From positions 15,025,915 to 15,089,914 of the forward strand of contig CAIIXF020000001.1 of NCBI GenBank assembly GCA_903813345.2: a stretch of 64,000 bases of DNA, in the 5' to 3' direction. The notes beneath the pieces are model-generated. The model made no database searches. It was not told where the DNA came from and saw nothing but the letters and a program-made list of their open reading frames with translations. The DNA is from Owenia fusiformis (lineage: Eukaryota > Annelida > Polychaeta > Sabellida > Oweniidae). Below are positions 12,601 through 21,600 of this stretch, piece after piece (positions within the stretch are counted from its first letter, which is position 1; every line of letters starts with the position of its first letter). A program made the translations under genes and the position numbers.

Positions 12601-15600
12601 CTTAAATCATGCGGGGGTGCCATGATTCAACTATATGTTACATCGCTTAAGGGAAGGTAACTGAGATTTTGATTTTGCAAATGATACGATAACTGATCTG
12701 TGGTGATGCAGTAACATTATGAGAGTTTATAATGGAGGGCGAGTTCACATAGCAAAACCTGATATATGACAAGTGGGGATTCACATTATCTCGATTCCCA
12801 ATTTCAATTAATTAATCGACATTGACACCTGTCCCGACATTTAGCTCCAATTTTTTATAAGAAAAGTTGCTATCTGGGACGTCTATTGCATGGCATTGTA
12901 TCGTATGGTCCAGGATAAATGCTACACTTTCCAACCGTAATGTACAAAAACTGCACATTATAGCGAAGTGCATCATTTTGGTCTGAAACAAAAAAATCTA
13001 TATCATTAACTTCATACAGTAACCGCATCATCTTGGAAACAGACTTGTCAGTTATAAATGCAGACATGCACCTCCAGTTACCTTTCCTTAAGCGGTGACA
13101 TAGAGTTGAATTATGGCGTCCAAGTATGATTTACGAACAAATGGTCATACTCCAAAGTTTCCATACTATGTAAGGCTTATCAAGTTTAAATATCTAAGCA
13201 TTACGTCAATTATAAAGGTTACCATTATAAAGTAGTTTAGTTCGACATAAACCAAAAATATCAAAATCGACACTTTCCGTTCGCCATCTTAGATGAGAAG
13301 GTAACGGCTGTTACCACATCTTGATACTGACCAGTGAACAATGAACAGAATAAATTGAGCAGTTTTATATTTTGCCATATATCATAAAGGCCTTTATTCC
13401 TTATTTGATATCTAGGAAAGCTATTAGAAAGTCCTTTCTGGCTCCTCATATATCCAGTTGGCTATGGTATCCACGAGCTTGTTTAAGAAATACGAGTACA
13501 GGGTGACCCAAAAAAAATGCAACCCTCCATTTCGTCAATATTTTTCTTAAATGGAGGTGAATTGCTCTGAGATTTAGCACACAAGGACTTCATTCTATGT
13601 GGGATCCTTTGGCAAAGTTTTAATAATCATAGTATTATATTGATAGAGTTCTGGTTGTTTCAAAATATGCTCCAGATGTCGTCAATTTCCCTAAAAACAA
13701 ACTTGCAATGTTCAAGGAAAACTGTTCATAACACGTATGTATTCTTCCCCATGGATATGGCTCAAATTTTTGCAGCCATTGCTTATTGGAGTTCTGCAAT
13801 TGCGGTAGGGTTATTTTCATACACATTAACCTTTAAATAACCCCGTATATAGAAGTCAGAGGCATTGAGCTCAAGACTGTGGGATGACCATGGGTCCTCC
13901 ATCCTAGGAGAGATAATCTTCTCATAGAAATGACTAGTGAGCCAGGCTATGCTATCATTAGAAGTGTGAGGAGTAGCTCCATCCTTCTAGAACCACTGTT
14001 CTTGTCTATTGAAGCCTCTGTGTCACTCTAAAACTGCCTGGGGAACACCAATATTGCGCTGTGTGTTAACAGTAACAGTGTTGGCATTATCAACCTCAAA
14101 CCAAAAGGGGCTGATGATTTCATGTTTGAAATTGGCAGCCCAAGCTGTGCATTTAACAGAATGTAGGGGCCTGTGAAGCACTTTATCTGGAATTTGTGAT
14201 CCCAGAACACATTATTTCTTGAGTTTACATGTTCAGAAAGAAGGGAATGTGACTCATCCGAAAACCTAACATCGGAAATGGAAAACATAAACTCTATCAA
14301 TATAAGACTATGATTATTGAAACTTTGCCAGAGGATCCCACATTGAATGAAGTCCTTGTGTGCCAAATTTCAGAGCAATTTACCTCCATTTAAGAAAAAT
14401 ATACAAGAAATAGAGGGTTGCATTTTTTTGGGGTCACCCTGTATAACTATTATTCATGAATCTGTTAATGTCTTTATATTTCTTATAAAGATGTCAGGCT
14501 TGATATTTAGCATCCATAGCTCAGCAGTAGTGAGGCATACTTTCTGCAATAAAAGCACAGTGGAATGGGACACTTTCAGCCAACTGTCCCTTGTGCAATC
14601 ATTTCCCAGAAAGATCCACAATTTTTGAATTACATGTAACTAATTGGGTATAGATTTTGTACAGTGCAACTTTTATGGAAGAAAGTTTTACTGCACATAA
14701 CATACATGATATATTAAATTTCATTCCTATAAGTCATGATATTCTACCTAATAATTAACCATGTCTATACTGATGTTGAACACACAATCAAAATCAACAA
14801 AAGAAACAATCTGACCATTGATAAAGATACAATTGTAGTATAACTGATTGAAGTTAGTATTCAGCATACATGATATGCATTCCATCCTAGTATGTATATC
14901 ATGTGTAAGTATGGTCAATATTCTCATATCCCATCACTCCATCCATACTTTTTTGTAAAATTATAATTCAGTTTTCTTAACTTTTACAGAAACTTTTATA
15001 TATGTTTGCAATAAATACATGCAAGTTATTTCTGTGCAAGTGTTATGGATCAGTCACACAGTACCTTAGGAATCAAATGGATTACTAACAGTCCTCTCTC
15101 AATGGACTTTTCTTTGAATTGGTGAAAAATTTGTATTTTCACAGATCTTACCAAAATTGGCCAAATGTTTTTGGATCATATGATGGTAAGCCTATGAAAT
15201 CACCTACTGTTCATCTGTCTATCCCTGGTGTATCTAGATAGTACAAGATCTATTCAAACAGTCAAATAGAAACTACCATTCATCTGAAGCAGTGCTTGTA
15301 TCAATTTCATGGGGAAGGGGTTCTTTGAAAGGAGTTCACTTTTTTGTTGTGATGGCGGTTGAGATCCAGCGTTAGGCATCTGTAACATATGGCAGGTGGT
15401 GATATTTTGCATGTTAATGTCTTGTTGTATTTCTTTTCTAATCTCATTTATAATTAGGTGCAAATGGAGAATCAAGTCTGTCCTAGCCTAATTTCAAAGC
15501 TTCATATGGGGGAGCACCCTTTTCATTCATTCAATACATGTGGTGTGTTGTTATCTACATATGGTTTGGTTATTTTGAAGATGCAGAAGACGGTGGCTGA

Positions 15601-18600
15601 TTATGGTGTTGGCATCAACCCTATATCTCGCCTTATCCAGATCCAACAAGCCAAGAAGGAGAAAGAGCCAATATACACACTTGTTCAGGAGAGAGGACTT
15701 CCAAGGAGAAGAGAGTTTGTCATACAGGTCAGTTTGGATTTTCACCATGGACCTAAAAGTGAAGACAAAGTTGTCAAAATACAATTTTACAGGATAGCAT
15801 GAATACTTTTGGTACATACTGGCTGGTAACCTAGGATAACAATGTTGCTTAATGCAACCCTGGACTATAACAGTCCATACTGTTTGCCAGTAGAACCTAC
15901 AGCCATTTATCAAATAGACACAGAGCGAGTCTTCAGCCATGGCCTCATATATTAATTATCATTATATGTTGAACTATTAACATTTACTATGGCAAATATT
16001 ATTGCAATTGTTTAAATACAATTTCTGTAAATATAGGTTGGTAAAGGAAAAAGTATTACTCTTTTTATTTGGAATACATAATGAGGTATGTAATAAAACA
16101 AATAGAGACTGCCAAATTTTCAGGAAATAGTGCTTTCAATCCCTTCATGATTATGGAAATGAACCATAACTGTCTTTGCACCAACAGAATGATTTTTCAA
16201 AAGTTTAATTTCATTTTAAAGTTATTTAGTATTATTAAAGTGATTTAACAATATTTACAATTTCAAGTAACAAACTCATTTATTAAATAAATAAATACAT
16301 AATATTTAAAGGGACAAAGTGCGTAAATGAAGTCTCACTTTTTATCTTCATAGTACTTCCAATGGATTAATAAGTACCCAATCTTTCATTTGACACTAAA
16401 AAAAGCTCAAACAGACCACATCAGAGTTGACACTAGATCATGACAAAATATTTTTGATCTATCAATTTATATATGTCAAGTTTTTAGCAATGCCATAGAA
16501 AGATGGCATTGTTGTTTGCATTAATTATCAATTCATTTTTGACAAGATTTTCAAGCATACGCCATCTTTTAATCCAAGAGTTATTTAAAACATACACTAT
16601 TTGTGAAAAGTGGTAATTCACTTTTTTCAATCTCTGAACTTCAAGTGCTGTTTTCTATCCGAGTAATTTTTTTTTCACTTCAGTATTATCCCAAATTAAA
16701 GTTTTTATCATATTTGATTGACTGTATGAGTGACATGTCTCAAACAATATTTTGTCCTTTTTCCTGCAAAAATAGGCGCATTGCCTGTTTAATCAAGAAT
16801 CTTGTTAAATCAATCATGTTCTCATGATATTTATTCAATTGATATCTAATAAATTAATAATTCATTAACTCAGTGTTTTGTAAGACAAAAGCTGGCCATG
16901 GCATTGTACACCATGCCGATAATAATCCCACCGAACGAAGTTCGAGGGGGATATAGAGAAGCCGTCCGTCCGTCCGTTTGTCCGTCCGTCCGTGTGTCCG
17001 GGCGATAACTCCAATACCAGTGGACAGATTTGGTTCAAATTTTATAGACTTATGCCTTATGAGTGTAGGACCTCTGCTCGAGAAGGAATTTTCAATATGG
17101 CTGCTCAATTCAAAATGGCCGCCATTTTTCGTAAAAAATGTAATTGTTGATAACTCAAATACAAGTTGATGGATTTGGTTCAAATTTTATATGCTGATGC
17201 CTAGGGACTAAGGAGTTTTGCTCATAAAGAGATTTTCAAGATGGCCGCTTAATTTCAAATTGGCGGCCATTTTTCGTAAAAATATGTAATTTTTGATAAC
17301 TCAAATACCAGTGAACGGATTTGGTTCAAATTTTATATGATGATGCTTAGGGACACAGTGGCTATGTTCGACAAAAAATTTCCAAGATGGCCGCTTAATT
17401 TCAAAATGGCGGCAATTTTTCTTGAAAAACGTAATCTTTGATAACTCAAATACCAGTGAACGGATTTGGTTCAAATTTTATATGATGATGCTTAGGGACA
17501 CAGTAGCTATCTTCAACAAATTTTTTTCAAGATGGCCGCTTAATTTCAAAATGGCGGCAATTTTTCGTAAAAAACGTAGTCTTTGATAACTCAAATACCA
17601 GTGAACAGATTTGGTTGAAATTTTATATGATTAAATCTAGGGACACGGTAGCTCTGTTCAAGAAATAATTTTCAAAATGGCGGCTGAATTTCAAGATGGC
17701 GGCTGAATTTCAAGATGGCGGCCAATTTTCGTAAAAAATGTAATCTTTGATAACTCATATACCAGTGAACAGATTTGGTTCAAATTTTATATGATGATGC
17801 CTAGGGACACAGTTGCTATGTTCGACAAAGAATTTTCAAGATGGCCGCTTTATTTCAAAATGACGGCAATTTTTCGTTAAAAAAACATAATCTTTGATAA
17901 CTCAAATACCAGTGAACAGATTTGGTTCAAATTTTATATGATGATGGCTAGGGACACAGTTGGTTTGTTCAAAAATGAATTTTCAAGATGGCCACTGTTC
18001 GGTGGGATTTGCTACTCCGTGGAGTTGCTGTTTTTCTAGTTGATAATGAATTGATCAATTAGATAAAAACAGAGTTCAAAATACTGTATTCTACTTTGGA
18101 AAATGATCATAACTTATTGAAGATCAATTAGATGAGGACTTCATCTAGTTAACAGGGGGTGGGGGTTATCCTTGAGTTGAACTTTTGCATTGGTTTCTAA
18201 TCATCCTGGCAAATTTCATAGTTTACTTGTGTAAGTCGGAGCAAAAATAAGTCGATGACAAAAGATTTCTGCTTCAGAGTGTACTTAATCACTCAGGTGT
18301 CAAGCTAGTCTGTAAAGGTGATAACAAACACCTGCTTTGTGGAAACATATTGAAAAAAACTAAAAATAGGGGATTTTTTCTAAAGAGCCATTGTTATAAT
18401 TAGCTCTGAGTTGGGATCACCCGAACCTCTTTACCTGCCATTTATTCAATAACTATTTTGCTTACTCTATTTTATTAATTATATATTTCCTATTACTGTC
18501 TTCAATCAAATCTCAGCTAAATTTCAAGTTCTATTGTTACTATGGAATGCATGTCTGTTTGTCTGTTACTATGGAGTGTATGTTTGTCTGTTACTATGGA

Positions 18601-21600
18601 ATGTATGTTTGTCTGTTACTATGGAGTGTATGTTTGTCTGTTACTATGGAGTGTATGTTTGTCTGTTACTATGGAGTGTATGTTTGTCTGTTACTATGGA
18701 ATGTATGTTTGGCTGTTACTATGGAGTGTATGTTTGTCTGTTACTATGGAATGTATGTTTGTCTGTTACTATGGAGTGTATGTTTGTCTGTTACTATGGA
18801 GTGTATGTTTGTCTGTTACTATGGAATGTATGCTTGTCTGTTACTATGGAATGTATGTTTGTTACTATGGAGTGTATGTTTGTCTGTTACTATGGAATGT
18901 ATGCTTGTCTGTTACTACGGAATATATGTTTGTTACTATGGAGTGTATGTTTGTCTGTTACTATGGAGTGTATGTTTGTCTGTTACTATGGAATGTATGT
19001 TTGTCTGTTACTATGGAATGTATGTTTGTTACTATGGAGTGTATGTTTGTCTGTTACTATGGAGTGTATGTTTGTCTGTTACCATAGAATGTATGTTTGT
19101 CTGTTACTATGTATGGAACGTGTGTTTGTATTGAGCTGAACTGACATCCAGATTAACCCAAGCTTGGTACATGCTTCTCTGTGTGCTGAGTTTATCATCA
19201 TCTAAAAGTTGACTCAGGCATCATAAGATGAAGGTTTTATTTTCCTCCCTTAACTTATCTCAGTTCCAGTTTGTTTCAAAATATCAATGACATTTTAATC
19301 TTCAAAGTTTTGTGATCATTATGTCCTCACCACATAGTGCGGGGCCATATTGTCGACCTAGGCGCATCCGTCTGTTTCCGTCCATCCGTAAGTCCAGCAG
19401 TTTTTTCCAAAACTGCTACAGATATCACCTTCAAACTTTCAGGGATAACTTATGAGTGCATACAGATGTGGATGAAAAATATTTAACTTGATACCTACTT
19501 CCTGTCGGTCATTTTGAAGTCAAATGCTAAAATCCTTGTCTGCAAACTTTAAGAAAAACGGCTTCACAGGCAGCCATTTTGGATTTTCCGTCCTAAAATC
19601 TTGCCTGTAAAGTCTTGTCTACGCATTTGCAGGTGAACCGTTTGGTAGATAAATTTCAAATTTTCAGGGATGATTTTTAGTATGAAAATCTAGATCTAAT
19701 TAATTTTTTGGCATTCTGGATAAATGTCAAGGCAGCCATTTTGGATTTTCCGTCTTAAAATCTTGCCTGTAAAGTCTTGTCTACGTGTTTTTAGGTGAAC
19801 CATTTGACGGGATCACCCATTGGTGGAGACATTTTGTACACATTTGTGTTCTTGTTTTTATTTGCATCCATATCCACAAATGTTTAGAAAATTGGATCAA
19901 TGTAGAAGCTGTTAAATGTTTTCTTTTACTGAATTCAATTATGTGTCTAGGTGACTGTTGGGTCTCAACAGTGTACTGGTGTGGGCCCAAACAAGAGACT
20001 AGCCAAGCGTGCAGCCGCAGAGGCCATGCTCCAACAACTAGGATACAGCCAACGTATGCCAGAAGCTGGAAAGCCAGCCATCAAGCTTGGGGCACATGAG
20101 AATGCTGGGGACAAGAAAGTGAAGTTTGTTGACCAGGAACCTGTAGCAACAAGTTAGTGAAGAAATATTTAAATGGTTTGCTATAGTTGAGTAAAGAAGA
20201 TTGATATAATGATCTATTTGCCAGTTTAATTATACCACTGGAAAGGAAAAAGGATCCTGCTTTGTAAAATGCATCTGAACATTGATTTAAACAAACCTAT
20301 TCGTAAAAGTGTGCCGCTGATTGAAAAACACAAGTCTAAGTAAATAACATCCAATAAAAAAGCAAAACTAAAAGTAACGTGAAAATATTCATTAAATAGT
20401 CGTTTCATGAATAAAAAAACATATTGATATCATTTTCATTTATTCCTATAATGATTTGTTATACTAGAATTCAATGCATTTCACAATTCACCAAAAATAA
20501 TAACAGCATGATGATATTTATATCTCAATCAATTAGCCCTTTGGAAGCATCCAAGATCTAATCAGGAGGTCATGTGTTCAACAAACCACATGGTGGAGTG
20601 ACTTTTTCACATCAGCCCTTAGCATAAAAGTTGATCCTATGTTTCAAAGAAACCAATAAGCCCTTTGGAAATGTTCAACTTGCCAACTTTGTTACGAGTG
20701 ACACTTGATAAATTGACAATAAATATCCATAAGGCTACCACTTCCATCTTTCCAATGGTGTATTGAAAAATTGGGCAACTCGCATCAATTGTTGAATCTC
20801 CACTTTGCTTATTAAATAGAGATTTTAAGTGGGAGTCTCAGTCTAAATACAATATGCCGAATGAATTATTAATCATCATATTTTATGAAAAAACACATAT
20901 CTTATATGGTTTATTATTATTTTTTTATATACTGATGAGTCATAGATGTCACGCATGATAATTTTCCCATTAGGGCCATTAGGCTGTCATCCTCCTTAAA
21001 TATGCAATATGTGATCTTTTATATCAGCAAATATTGAATATATTTATTATCATTTCATGAGCAATGATTCAGAATCACAACAGTCTGAGAAAACTAATAT
21101 TTTTCCCGATTATGAAATATCAGGGAATTTTAGAATTGCCTCAAAAATGGCTATGACGGTCAATCAATTTAAAATATTTTAAAGAAATTATTTTTAAGAA
21201 AAGTCAAGGGGTTTTAGTTAAGTAGACTTTTGAAGTAAAAAATTGAACCACAAACTGATAAGATAAACTTATGAAAAAAACTCAGTGAAAACTACCAAAA
21301 TCATGCATCATGTGTGAAATACTAACAAAAGTCAAATGTCTTACACATTTGCTTAGGGAATGTAAAACTGAATCCGAAAAAGAATTTTTGATTTTTATTT
21401 CACCACCACTGAGTGGTTGGTTTTCAGTAGTCAGTCCGCATTTAGCAACTGTAACAATTGACGAGTGCTGACATTTTGCATGTTAATGTCTTGTAATATG
21501 TAGTGGCAACCCTGAAATGTTTACACATAGCCACCTAGAGCATTTGAGGGTTGTAAAACTGACCAAATGTAATTAGTTAATAACATATAAAAATCAATCA

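Noticed and set aside
16854-17183. Open frames on both strands over the CCGTCCGT tract
   Set aside because: They fall wholly in the head of the 145-bp repeat array and other copies of the repeat are not open.
18534-19139. Three overlapping long open frames of Cys/Tyr/Val-rich repeat protein
   Set aside because: They arise because the 25-bp minisatellite unit has no stop codon in any forward frame. No start context, splice context or homology.
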